Made by a program: the position numbers and the translations under genes
Notes under the pieces: model-generated
Database searches by the model: none
Told to the model about the DNA's origin: nothing
The model's input: the letters and a program-made list of their open reading frames with translations, nothing else
Assembly (NCBI GenBank): GCA_964017065.1
Contig: OZ024783.1
Coordinates: 4,430,816-4,494,815, forward strand
From: Haliclona indistincta
Taxonomy: Eukaryota > Porifera > Demospongiae > Haplosclerida > Chalinidae
DNA length: 64,000 bases
Direction of reading: 5' to 3'
In this document: positions 49,698-61,147 of the stretch, one piece after another
Layout: each line of letters opens with the position of its first letter
How positions within the stretch are numbered: the first letter of the stretch is position 1

Positions 49698-52600
49698 CTA
49701 TACTCTGCTAGCTGTCTCATGCTCTCCGATTCTGCTCAGTGCATCTCTCAACACACTCCATGAAGGAATGCCAGTTTGTGTGACGTCTTTTTGCTGGAGC
49801 CATGCTAATAGCATATCTTTCTTGCAATCTTCAGGTTTGTAGTGTTGATAGGTCTCGATATCGGTAAGCGTTGGATGGTAGAGCAGTCCTAGATTCAGAC
49901 CAAGTCTCTTCCAGTCACTGACACACTCTACTACCTCTAGAACATTCACAAGGTCTCTCATACCTGTGTGTGCAAACACATATAACTGACAGATTTCCGA
50001 TCAAAACTCACTAAGTGCAGCAGGCATACGTAGTGGAGTAATAGTAGTTAAGATGTCCTCCTCCTTTAGGTCAGCCACCTCCTGTACACAGGCAGCAAAA
50101 AAGCATACTGTCACGCTTGGTATGCATGCACACTGCTTACGATAGGGTTTCTGCCAGCAAATATACTGTACTTGTTGACACACTCCCTGAGCTCCCTGTG
50201 GTCTTGTGGCTTCTGTTGTGGCTGCTGGCAGTACTTGACTACTTCCTGGAGGAGGGGATCAGGAACAGGCTGACTGGCTATGCCTTGCTTGAAGAGCTGG
50301 CACACAGAAGAGGGTTGCAAGAGGTAGTAAGGTTCATGTGATAGAGCCTCATCTGTTGAATAAGTGTTCATTCCTTCTTTTCGATCCAAAAGGAACTTGT
50401 GCTGTGTCTGGCACAGAAGCATTGCTCTAGCTACTGATTGTAGATCAAAGAGGTCGGTATCAGGTAAGGCATCAAAGGGATAGCGGTCGAGTAGAGAGGG
50501 AGAAATGAGACATTCAGAAGTGCTTACAGCACTGCACAGTTGCTGTTGCAGGTTGAGGATCATCTTGATGACACTGCTGCAGATCTGGGCTGCTTCTCTG
50601 CTCTTTTCAGACACCAGAACAATGACCCAACAATTACGGTCGACTATCTCTACTAGAGTAGACACTCCAGAGCCACTTTTCCACCAGATTCCATTTTGCC
50701 ACACCTTACACTGTCGCTCAAGGTCACGCAGAGAGGAAGAGGGTGGAAGATGCTTGCTGGCCAGAGGAAATGTAAAGGCAAGCCGGAGAAGAAGAACATG
50801 AAGAAAACGATTTGTGAAAAATTGGTGAGGATCGCTGCAACCCAGACACCAACCAGAACTAAGGGAGGAGGGAAGGTCATCAGGTCGATGCTCTTTAACA
50901 AGACTTGGAAAGAGGAGATGGCAGGTTCCTGATGGAGGAGGAAATGGAGTAGCTGTATTGCTCCTGAGGTTAGTATCTTGAAGTGCTGAGAGGTCCACTG
51001 GATGACAGAGTTCCATACTCTCGAGACAGCCCACCAGCATCTCTGACCTGTACTGTGGGAACAACTCTCGAAGGGTCGTGATTGGTACTATACCAGTGTT
51101 GCTGGCAACTTGGTGATACTGCTTAAAATTTTGAGGAGCGAATAGTGTTCCATTGACCTCTCTTAGCAATGTCTCTTTCTCCACCACCACCCAGCTGGAC
51201 TGGTGATGCTCTTGGTTTTGCACAAACAAGATCAGACCTTTTTCAGTTAGAGAGATGAGTGAATGTGTCAGTGAATTGTCAACAATTAAGAACTCTTTCT
51301 CTAAAGCGAGCGCACAAGTCAATTCTTGCAGTGTAAGGCTTGTCTTTACAAGTTTTTTACAAAGAAAAGCGTATAGCATATGACAGTATAAACTCATGCT
51401 GGGTTGGGATGATAGTATGGCTTGTTGACTGATCGAGATTAGAGATTGAAAAGAACGTGCTTCTTTAGCTTTTGACTTTCGACAGTCCATGCTTACAAAT
51501 CCTCCATATTTCAGCTGATTCACTCTGCTCTCTGCTACACTCTCTATTACCATACACTTCTCCTTTAGCTCTTGTGATGATTTGACCCTGTCAGCATGGC
51601 TGCCAACAATGATGACATGTGATGATTCCCGGGCTGAAAAGCAGGCATTCTCTATGAAACTGATCCAGTAGTGTATGGACTCACTGATCTTCTCCATACA
51701 TTGGCTCAGGTCTACGATACAAACAAAGATAGCGGCAGAATTCCTCGTGGTTTCTAGCACAGCAGCATGACTAGAGTAGTACTCTTGTTGCCCAGCAAAA
51801 TCATATATTACCATGTTACCAAGCTCTTTTACCTTGCTTTTGACATGGAGAGGTATGATTCCAGCAGTTAGACATTCTACGCCAGAAACATGACCAGATG
51901 ATAGTGCAGAAAGGAGGCCAACATCGTTTGCTAAGAGGAAAATGAGTTTAGATAAAGTTGTCTTTCCTGCTCCACTGCATCCGGTTAGAATGAGCTTTGT
52001 GTATGTGTGGACGGGAAAGTCTCTCTGAAATTGCGTAAAACATTGAAATAGTTTCAGTAGATCATAATTACTCTGGTAAGCAGCATAATATATTGGAGTC
52101 ATGCCATCGTCATTATTAACATGTGGGTCAACTTTACCAGTGGAGATTAAATAAGACACAACATGTACTTCCTCAAAGAAGCAAGCAAAGTGAAGTGGTG
52201 TCCAGCCTAATTTGCCTCTAATCATTGGGTCACAGTTTAGTTCATCGATGAGGTACTGGACAACGCAGAGGTTACCAAATAGACAAGCATAGTGAAGTGG
52301 TGTCAGGTTATGTGCGTCCTTAATCATAGGGTCACAATGTTGTTCATTGATTAGATACTTTACAACGCTAATGCTATCGAACGGCTGACAAACAAAATGA
52401 AGTGGTGTACTATTTTGGCATTCTTTAGCCAATGGGTCACAGTGCTGTTCATCGATGAGGTACTTTACCATCTCCAGCTGACCGGTTGCAGAGGCAGAGT
52501 ACAGTGGAGTGCGTTCCAGGGAGTTTTTACAGTTGGCGTCGCACTTGTACTTTATCGTTAGGTCCTTAACAACACCTATCCAGCCGTGGACAGCTGCCAA

Positions 52601-52786
52601 GTGTACCAGAGAGGAGCCACTAGCAACAACTACCTCCATACCATTGACGACTACTGCATAGTCTCTCGTTATCCTGATGTCAGCTAGTTGCGATACTTGT
52701 GGCAGTAGCCTCACAGCATTTTGCTTGGTTCCTCGTTCGAACGTATTTAGGAACTCATTCGCCAATGCTACTTGTTTTCGTGACAT
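49698..52786 (-). CDS. Ankyrin-ROC-COR-like-Death protein, copy 1
   Basis: Three exons (50141-52786, 50012-50081, 49698-49963) join in phase to give 993 residues. Ankyrin repeats occupy about residues 65-262 (SLVHLAAVHGWIGVVKDLTI, TPLHYACLFGNLCVVQYLI). A ROC GTPase follows, with P-loop GCSGAGKTTLSK at about 267-275, switch II YDFAGQQEYYSSHAA and the base motif GSHADRVKS. A COR-like region of about 400 residues comes next, and the last exon is a Death domain (GMRDLVNVLEVVECVSDWKR, SWSVLRDALSRIG). This is the DAPK1 order without kinase and calmodulin segments, so a cytoplasmic GTP-regulated death or immune scaffold is likely. The frame is open 26 codons further upstream (52864), but the start at 52786 (MSRKQ) matches copy 2. 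Confidence 0.9.
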
Positions 52787-52904
52787 AGCCCAAACGGCTG
52801 AGCCAATTAAACTAGCAAACGTGAAGTCACTGAGTAGATTGTTGTCAGGGCTACACCACACCACAGCATAGCCATAGATGTGTTAGGAGCGGATCTTGAA
52901 TCTA

Positions 52905-53235
52905 ATTGGGCGGGGCTCGCTGGGCTATAATCATGCAGACGGCAATGAGCGAAGAGACTGAGTAGACTTGCCCGATCGGACTTGCCTCAGATGCCTGCAG
53001 AAGCTGCTGCTCAAAGAGAAGAATACCCATGCAGAGGCATCAGACACTATTACAGGTGACTTTGAACGACCATATTTGGGAACTGAGTGATGATGATGAA
53101 TTTTAACTTTTGAGAGAAAATTGACACGGTGTGTTTGTGTGTGAAAATTTTTTAATTCGGAAAGAGGTCAGAGTATTGTGTCCATAACAATGTCATAGCT
53201 CCAAAAATCGGTCACTCTGCGTTCTGGAAAGAATG
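52905..53235 (+). other. Chimeric flank: promoter motif, CDF scrap and ATG7 3' end
   Basis: From left to right: a GC box (gggcggggctcgctgg, about 52909), a 35-bp piece of the CDF coding sequence (gaggcatcagacactattac, about 53025-53065), then the last ATG7 codons and 3' UTR (gaccatatttgggaactgag onward, about 53070-53235). The latter two are truncated and non-functional. Confidence 0.8.
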
Positions 53236-53275
53236 AACTAGTAAACGTCACTATGCAGGTTTGTATTCACACTCA

Positions 53276-56200
53276 CTATACTCTACTAGCTGTCTCATGC
53301 TCTCCGATTCTGCTCAGTGCATCTCTCAACACACTCCATGAAGGAATCCCAGTTTGTGTGACGTTGTCTTTTTGCTGGAGCCATGCTAATAGCATATCTT
53401 TCTTGCAATCTTCAGGTTTGTGGTGTCGATAGGTCTCGATATCGGTAAGCGTGGGATGGTAAAACAGTCCTAGATTCAGACCAAGTCTCTTCCAGTCACT
53501 GACACATTCCACTACCTCTAGAACATTCACAAGGTCTCTCATACCTGTGTGTGCAAACACATTATAAGTGACAGATTTCCGATCAAAACTCACTAAGTGC
53601 AGCAGGTGGTGGAGTAATAGTAGTTAAGATGTCCTCCTCCTTTAGGTCAGCTACCTCCTGTACATAGGTAGAAAAAAGCATACTGTCACGCTTGGTATGC
53701 ATGATATGAATGCACACTGCTTACGATAGGGTTTCTGCCAGCAAATGTGCTATAATTGTTGACACACTCCCTGAGCTCCTTGTGGTCTCGTGGCTTCTCT
53801 TGTGGCTGCTGGCAGTACTTGAGTACTTCCTGGAGGAGGGTATCAGGAACAGTCTGACAGGCTAAGCCATGCTTGAAGAGCTGGCACACAGAAGAGGGTT
53901 GCAAGAGGTAGTAAGGTTCATGTGATAGAGCCTCATCTGTTGAATAAGTGTTCATTCCTTCTTTTCGATCCAAAAGGAACTTGTGCTGTGGCTGGCGCAG
54001 AAGCATTGCCCTAGCTACTGATTGTAGATCAAAGAGGTCGGTATCAGGCAAGACAACAAAGGGATAGCGGGCCAGTAGAGAGGGAGAAATGAGACATTCA
54101 GAAGTGCTTACAGCACTACACAGTTGCTGTTGGAGGTCGAGGATCATCCTGATGACACTGCTGCAGATCTGTGCTGCTTCACTGCTCTTCTCAGACACCA
54201 GAACAATGATCCAACGATTACGGTCGACTATCTCTACTATAGTAGATACTCCAGAGCCACTTTTCCACCAGATTCCATTTTGCCACACCTTGCACTGTCG
54301 CTCAAGGTCACGCAGAGAGGAAGAGGGTGGAAGATGTTTGCTGGCCAGAGGAAATGTAAAGGCAAGCCGGAGAAGAAGAACATGGAGAAAACGATTTGTG
54401 AAAAATTGGTGAGGATCGCTGCAGCCCAGACACCAGCCAGAACTAAGGGAGGAGGGAAGGTCATCAGGTCGATGCTCTTTAACAAGACTTGGAAAGAAGA
54501 GATGGCAAGCTCCTGATGGAGGAGAAAATGGAGTAGTTATATTGCTCCTGAGGTTAGTGTCTTGAAGTGTTGAGAGGTCCACTGGATGACAGAGTTCCAT
54601 ACTCTCGAGACAGCCGACCAGCATCTCTGACCTGTACTGTGGGAACAACTCTTGAAGGGTCGTGATTGGTACTATACCAGTGTTGCTTGAAACTTGGCGA
54701 TACTGCTTAAAATTTTGAGGAGCGAATAGTGTTCCATTGACCTCTCTTAGCAATGTCTCTTTCTCTACCACTATCCAGCTAGACTGAGGATGCTCTTGGT
54801 TTTGCACAAACAAGATCAGACCTTTTTCAGTTAGAGAGATGAGTGAATTTTTCAGTGAATTGTCATCAATCAAAAACTCTTTCTCCAAAGCGAGGGCAGA
54901 AGTCAATTCTTGCAGTGTATGGCTTGTCTTTACAAGTTTTTTACTGAGAAAAGCGTATAGCATATGACAGTATAAACTCATGCTGGGCTGGGATGATAGT
55001 ATGGCTTGTTGACTGATCGAGATTAGAGATTGAAAAGAACGTGCTTCTTTTGCTTTTGACTCTCGACAGTTCATGCTTACAAATCCTCCATATTTCAGAT
55101 GCTTCACTCTGCTCTCTGCTATGCTCTCTATTACCATGCACTTCTCCTTTAGCTCTTGTGATGACTTGACCCTGTCAGCATGGCTGCCAACAAGGATGAC
55201 ATGTGATGATTCCTTGGCTGAAAAGCAGACATTTTCTATGAAACTGATCCAGTAATGTATGGACTCACTGATCTTCTCCATACACTGGCTCAGGTCTACG
55301 ATACAAACTAAGATAGCGGCAGAATTCCTCGTTGGTTCTAGCACAGCAGCATGACTAGAGTAGTACTCTTGTTGCCCAGCAAAATCATATACTACCATGC
55401 TACCAAGCTCTTTAACCTTGCTTTCGACATGGAGAGGTATGATTCCTGCAGTTAGACATTCTACGCCAGAAACATGACCAACATCGTTTGCTAAGAGGAA
55501 AATGAGTTTAGATAAAGTTGTCTTTCCTGCTCCACTGCATCCGGTTAGAATGAGCTTTGTGTACGTGTGGACAGGAAATTCTCTCTGCGCCTGTGTAAAA
55601 TACTGGAATAGTTTCAGTAGATCATAAATACTCCGGTAAGCAGCATAATGTATTGGAGTCATGCCATCGTCGTTATTAACATATGGGTCAACTTTACCGG
55701 TGGAGATTAAATAAGACACAACATGTATTTTCTCATAGAAGCAAGCAAAGTGTAATGGCGTCCAGCCTACTTTGTCTTTAATCATTGGGTCACAGTGTTG
55801 TTCATCGATGAGGTACTGGACAACGCCGAGGTTACCATGTCGACAAGCATAGTGAAGTGGTGTCTGGTTACTTTCGTTCTTACTCATAGGGTCACAGTGT
55901 TGTTCATTGATTAGATACTTTACAACGCTAAGGCTATCGAACGGCTGACAAGCAAAATGAAGTGGTATACTATTTTCGCAATCTTGAGCCAATGGGTCAC
56001 AGTGCTGTTCATCGATGAGGTACTTTACCACCTCCAGCTGACCGGTTGCAGAGGCACAGTACAGTGGAGTGCGTTCCCGGGAGTTTTTACACTTGGCGTC
56101 GCACTTGTACTTTATCGTTAGGTCCTTAACAACATCTATCCAGCCGTGGATAGCTGCCAAGTGTACCAGAGAGGAGCCACTAGCAACAACTATCTTCCAG

Positions 56201-56370
56201 GTATCATTGGCGACTACTTTATAGTCTGTCGTTATCCTGATGTCAGCTGGTTGCGATACTTGTGGCAGTAGCCTCACAGCATTTTGCTTGGTTCCTCGTT
56301 CGAACGCATTTAGGAACTTTCTCTCCAGTGAGTGTAGATCCTCGGGTAGATACACTTGTTTTTGTGACAT
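53276..56370 (-). CDS. Ankyrin-ROC-COR-like-Death protein, copy 2
   Basis: Three exons (53725-56370, 53594-53657, 53276-53544) give 992 residues, very similar to copy 1 throughout. P-loop GCSGAGKTTLSK lies at about residues 273-281, YDFAGQQEYYSSHAA at about 328 and GSHADRVKS at about 395. Differences from copy 1 include the first 20 residues (VYLPEDLHSLERKFLNAFER), loss of a short segment before GHVSGVECLTAG, and a 6-bp in-frame deletion in exon 2. All splice sites are intact, so both copies are probably expressed. ROC domains bind GTP and, in DAPK and LRRK proteins, control dimerisation and partner domains. The ligand sensed by the ankyrin part is unknown. Confidence 0.9.
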
Positions 56371-56809
56371 AGCCCAAACCGTATATTGTCAGAAGCAAGC
56401 ACTGAGTGACAGTCCAACTTGTGGTTTTGATACAGTTTACACAAGCACATACCTACATGCACAACACACAGCTTGGAATGTGTAAACTGTATCAAAACCA
56501 CAATTTAGAGCGGTTGAGCAAGAAACAGTCTGCTTGCCTAACTGCAAAGCGTGAATCTATTATTGGGCGGGGCTCGCTGGGCCGGCAATGGGCGAAGACT
56601 TGCCCGATCGGACTTACATGTAGGCTCAGTTCAGTTGCCTGCAGAAGCTGCTACTAGCTGACAGTTCAAGTACAACTACAGTCTCGAGCAAAGATGGCGA
56701 ACAACAGCAAACAGCAGACAGGATTTCCGTGACAGGATTTTTAATGCAGTAATGTAGTAAACACAGGAATGGCACTTGCTTAGGGGGCGGATCTTGTTGG
56801 GCGGGGCTC

Positions 56810-57203
56810 ATAATCCGGTATGGACTTTGCATGCATGCTGAAGGCAGTGACAACCTGTCCACAGATGTAGAGTAATGATGGCGTAGAGTAATGTAGAGTA
56901 AGTAATGTCTAGTAATGATGGCGATCAGCAGCAAACATCAATCAGGCAAGCAATGATTGAGAGCTCTGTACAAATTACTTTACTAGATTCTTTATTTCTC
57001 TCCAGCTCATGCAGTGCTGAACTAGTCTGGCTGCCAGACTAGTGCTGAACATGAAGACGTACAGGTAGTTACTCCGTCTTCCCTTCGAATCACATGATCA
57101 ACAGCAAAATGGGGACAGATTCTAACAGGAGACCGTCATTGAAGAGGACCAGCCCCAATCCTCTAAGAGAAGAATGCCCAGAGGCATCAGACACTATTAC
57201 AGG
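56810..57203 (+). pseudogene. Relic of the CDF gene 5' half
   Basis: The + strand carries degenerate CDF coding sequence: atggactttgca...gaaggcagtgacaacctgtc (MDFAEGSNNLS region) near 56819, and gttactccgtcttcccttcg through gaggcatcagacactattac near 57066-57200. There are internal stops and insertions. It is followed directly by an ATG7 3'-end copy, as at 53 kb. Confidence 0.82.
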
Positions 57204-57204
57204 T

Positions 57205-57480
57205 GACCTTGGACGACCATATTTGGGAAGTGAGTGATGATGATGAAGTTCAACTTTTGAGAGAAAATTGACACAGTGTCTTTGTGTGTGAAATTTTTTA
57301 AAGCATTTGATCACTGAAGACATAAAATAAAATACATAATTATTTTTAAGTATAGGTGGGTGGAGGAATACTGCATGTGTACGTGTATTAGTACATGTAG
57401 TCAAGAAGAAGTCAGAATTTTGTGTCTCCATAACAATGTTATAGCTCCAAAATCGGTCACTCTGCATTTTGGAAAGAACG
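57205..57480 (+). repeat. Copy of the ATG7 3' end and 3' UTR
   Basis: Matches 47350-47600, from the last codons (gaccatatttgggaagtgag) through the aaataaaatacat region to ggtcactctgcattttgg. This copy is longer than the one at 53 kb. Confidence 0.85.
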
Positions 57481-57519
57481 AACAAGTAAACGTCACTAAG
57501 CAGGTATGTATTCACACTC

Positions 57520-57590
57520 ACTACTCTGCTAGCTGTCTCATGCTCTCCGATTCTGGTCAGTGCATCTCTCAACACACTCCATGCGTGCTT
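57520..57590 (-). pseudogene. Death-domain exon stub (4th ROC-gene relic)
   Basis: About 70 bp equal to the end of the ROC-gene Death exon (WSVLRDALTRIGEHETASR). It is cut off upstream, where unrelated sequence follows. Confidence 0.85.
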
Positions 57591-57884
57591 ATTATAATCT
57601 CAAAGTTATGATGAATAATTATAATTTTTACTATTGGATGTACCCACTATATGTACACATGTAGTGTACATAGTCAAAATGTCAGCAGCAAATTTTGAAA
57701 AATTTTAAGAATCTCATTTTCATGTGTCATGTTGTCAAGTGTTGTGTTGTTGGCAAGCTGGTGTGATTATAATGTAGATTACATGTTATCATTAAGTTGT
57801 CTTTGCATCTAAGGCAGTGATATAAGGTTTGTATATGCGGAAGGTGTTAATTTATTTATTCTGGCATCATTAATAAGACCTTAG

Positions 57885-58878
57885 ACACTCATATTGCACA
57901 GCAATACTGTAAGTATCGGCCAGCATACCCACAGCAAGTTTGGAACACAATACTTGCCTTCAAATTAGAGCTGCATGAAGTGGCCACTAACATAGCTCTG
58001 GATCTTGCATGTGGGTCAGGACAGGAAACATTTGAGCTCTGCAGCAACTACCAACAAACAGTCGGTGTGGACATATGAGCAAGGCACAGCTTGAGCACTA
58101 GCACATGCTATTCTGGGAAAGTCGAGTTAGTTTATGCTGCTGCCAGTCAACTACCATTGCAAGGTACATCAGTTGATCTTACCTGTGCAGTGGCATGGCA
58201 CTGGCTTGACCCAATTGCAAACACTGTTTTGCCCGAGATCAATCGAGTTCTAAAAACCTGGGGCCCTGGCAGTGTGTATAGTTATTATATACCAATCATA
58301 AACTATGACCAATGTATAACAAGATGCTTCATGACTTTGTCAACAATAAGGTAGTCAATATGGTCCAGTAATTGATGCCCTTGGAAACCACTACGAAAAC
58401 GTAAAACTAGTACTTACTCTAGCTGAGTGGCATTGTAACTGTAGAGAATAAGAGATGTCTCGAATGACTTTATGGGTATGTAATGAGCCTCCACAAATAC
58501 TGCTGAAACCCAGGAGTGACCTTGATGACCTGATGCAAGACATGCCTACCTAATGCGTCACTATAACCTGATAATAGCATGGTTGCCCAGCTTTCCAATG
58601 TCACCATGAAATATTTTATGCTTTTGGCTATGAAAACCTAATTTGTGTATAACTACATCGTGATAGTTCTTTTAATAGTTAGCTCTAGCTCTAAACAATT
58701 AGTGGCAATAAAGATCGCTCAAAATTTTGTCACCTTGTTGCTATTGTTAGAGTGGTAAATAATTCAATTAAAAAAATTATGTCATAATTTATGTCACCTC
58801 AACCTCTGATGGTATCATGACATTACCTCACAGCTACAGTGCATACAGCCTAAAGAGGGCACTCAGCTGATTTTAGCA
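57885..58878 (+). pseudogene. Dead inverted copy of the class I methyltransferase
   Basis: The + strand reads QQYCKYRPAYPQQVWNTILAF, ALDLACGSGQETFELCS, VGVDI followed by a stop, VELVYAAASQLPLQGTS and AVAWHWLDP, then decays. The C-terminal match (LQCIQPKEGTQLI) is near 58835-58875. It is homologous to the gene at 59798-60652, in opposite orientation. Confidence 0.9.
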
Positions 58879-59797
58879 ACTCAGTACATATTTTGTTGTA
58901 AAAACATTATTCTGGGAGCTATTGCTTCCAAAGTTGGTGTAAGTGTAGAATGATCCTCTCTGCCTATGTTAGTCAAATTACAAATAGTAATTCTATGTGG
59001 TTCTGAAAATAATAATGTTTAAGTGATACAAGTTGACACCTTCCAATTGCAAATGACCTTTAAGCCAGCATTTTAGTGCTGTTTTGAGTTAAGCAAAAAC
59101 CATTTACTGTTTGATTGTAAGGTAGGTCTTTGTTCATCTCACAAAGTTTGGAGGCTTATCTTTGATTCATGCTAATGTAGGAAGCCAAAAAGGACAGAAA
59201 TTTTGGTGTTTTTTAGTTGAAAATTGCTTTAAGCTGAGAATTCAACAGCTTTGCGAGTTAGGAAAAACCACTTGATATATGGATAGCCGAATACTTGTAG
59301 TTTTCACTAGTTTTTAAACTAGCGTGATACGTCCATCCATGCGCAAACGCGGTCGTCGAGAACACCAACCTTTAGCTGTCACTTCGACTCTCTGCCGTGT
59401 TATAATGATATTCATCCAATATGAGCGTTTATCGATTACGCATTTCTGCGTGCGCTGCGCCGCTAACCGTCGAGCGGCAAGAATGGCGCCGATCAAAATC
59501 TGTGTTTTGCGCTTTGCCCGTTCTTAAGCGTGCTTCTGCAGCATAGATACTAGCTAAGCTCGAGGAAATAATAACCACTAAGCCTCGCTGTGGCGCTAGA
59601 CAGTGGCTGCTGTGTCGTGGGTGTGGTTCGTCGTGACGTCGTACAAATTGTAGTGATGTCACAAACATGGCGCTATTGTATTAGCATCAATGGGAGAGAG
59701 CTGTAGAGCATCGTGTGTCTTGCATTTTCTCGTGGTCAAAGTTGCAATCTGCATTAATGCAATAGAAATAGCAATGTAGAAAGTTTTGTAGACTAAA
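58879..59797. other. Spacer between methyltransferase copies
   Basis: No coding gene was recognised. 59320-59680 is noticeably more GC-rich, with CpG-containing words (gcgcaaacgcggtcgtcgag, gtgacgtcgtac), and may be a former promoter or unannotated exon. Confidence 0.35.
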
Positions 59798-60652
59798 TTA
59801 AAAAATCAGATGAGTGCCCTCTTTAGGCTGTAAGCACTGTAAAAGAATAAAGTATGGTCTATCTATTGTTAATAATATCTGATCACTTGGTCTGTCTTTG
59901 ATTAACACTTTCCTGATCTCATCTATCATGTCTTCAAGAGCGTTGCTGTCTTCAGGATGGTCTTGACAGTATGTCACATAGCCGTCCAGGCTCATCACGT
60001 AACCATAGAGATGTTCCAGACTCATAGTCTCATTTTCTACCATCATAAAATCGTGCCGCTCTGCTATAGGATACGGCAGCCTGACTGTTCGATAATGGCT
60101 TTGAATAACATCAAGCATATGACCATACGGTCCTTCAGGCCAAGTGCACTTGCTACTCATAAAGTCTTGAAAATTTTTGTTGCACTCATCATGGCGAAAA
60201 TTTGGAATGCCGTAACTGTACACTGCCAGTGCCCCCGGGCTCTTCAGTACTCGGTCGATCTCTGGAAAGACAGTGTTTGGGTCGAGCCAATGCCAAGCTA
60301 TCGCGCAGGTAAGAAGATCGATTGATGAGTCAGGGAAAGGTAGTCGACTTGCAGCAGCATGGACAAACTCGACTTCTCCACTTTTGCCTAAAATAGCTGC
60401 CTTCTCACGTGCTTGTTGAAGCTGTGCAATGCTGATGTCCACACCGACTGTCCGCTGGTAATGACTGCAGAGCTCAAACGTACTATTTCCTGTTCCACAC
60501 GCGAGGTCTAGTACCATCTTGGAGTCCACTCCGTGCTTCTTTGTGAAAGCAAATATTTTCTCCCACACCTGCTGCGGGTAGGTCGGTCGATACTTGGAGT
60601 AGTTTTGTGCAATAAACTGGCTCTCGTACATTCTGAAAGTTTTCTCCATCAT
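59798..60652 (-). CDS. SAM-dependent methyltransferase (Methyltransf_11 type)
   Basis: Single exon of 284 residues, start MMEKTFRMYESQFIAQNYSK. SAM motif I is VLDLACGTGNSTFELC, motif II ends TVGVDIS, a conserved acidic segment follows in FPDSSIDLL, and AWHWLDP is typical of the small-molecule methyltransferase group that includes trans-aconitate methyltransferase-like and DDB_G0268948-like proteins. The substrate cannot be told from sequence. The protein is probably cytosolic, with no signal peptide or membrane segment. The frame is intact and complete. The first ATG is used; MEK is one codon later. Confidence 0.88.
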   Translation of the reverse strand: MMEKTFRMYESQFIAQNYSKYRPTYPQQVWEKIFAFTKKHGVDSKMVLDLACGTGNSTFELCSHYQRTVGVDISIAQLQQAREKAAILGKSGEVEFVHAAASRLPFPDSSIDLLTCAIAWHWLDPNTVFPEIDRVLKSPGALAVYSYGIPNFRHDECNKNFQDFMSSKCTWPEGPYGHMLDVIQSHYRTVRLPYPIAERHDFMMVENETMSLEHLYGYVMSLDGYVTYCQDHPEDSNALEDMIDEIRKVLIKDRPSDQILLTIDRPYFILLQCLQPKEGTHLIF

Positions 60653-61147
60653 TCATGATCACTACGGCCACCGGGTCGCCGACAACTCCGCGCTACTTCC
60701 TGCCGTTTTTCAGGAGCTACAGTACTTCGACACCTGGAGTATTAATTTTTATGAAAAATGTGGTTTGGATGACCATATTTGGGACCGAGTGATTATGATA
60801 AAAAATAAGAGACAACTGCCATAATAGGGTGAAAGAATGCTGTATGTGTTTGTAGTAACCGTTGTGTAATGATTCACAATAGCAGTAATGATAATCATTG
60901 CGTGTATAGATAAACTTGTGACATAGAAATGTCCAATGGTGTATAGTGACCGTTGCATACTCTTAGGTAATGAACTCTTGCTGTATGTAAACTGTACATG
61001 CATTTAGAAAGAAGTCAGAAATACATGTCTGTTCATCATTAAAAATTCACGATGTCACAGCCAATGTGCTATTGTCACTCTACGAGTTCTGCTGGAAAGA
61101 ATGAACAAGTGAACATCACTATATATGCAGGTTTGTATTCACACTCA
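60653..61147. other. Spacer with a short ATG7-tail remnant
   Basis: A diverged ATG7 3'-end block (gaccatatttggga, near 60769) is followed by a stretch (about 60900-61140) shared with the flank of ROC copy 1 (about 49470-49690). No gene. Confidence 0.6.

Noticed and set aside
50505..50932. Plus-strand frames opposite the ROC genes (also at 54089 and 61953)
   Set aside because: Recur at the same place in every copy because they are shadows of the conserved coding strand.
52787..52864. 26-residue N-terminal extension of ROC copy 1
   Set aside because: Not conserved in copy 2, whose start aligns with the ATG at 52786; left as an alternative only.
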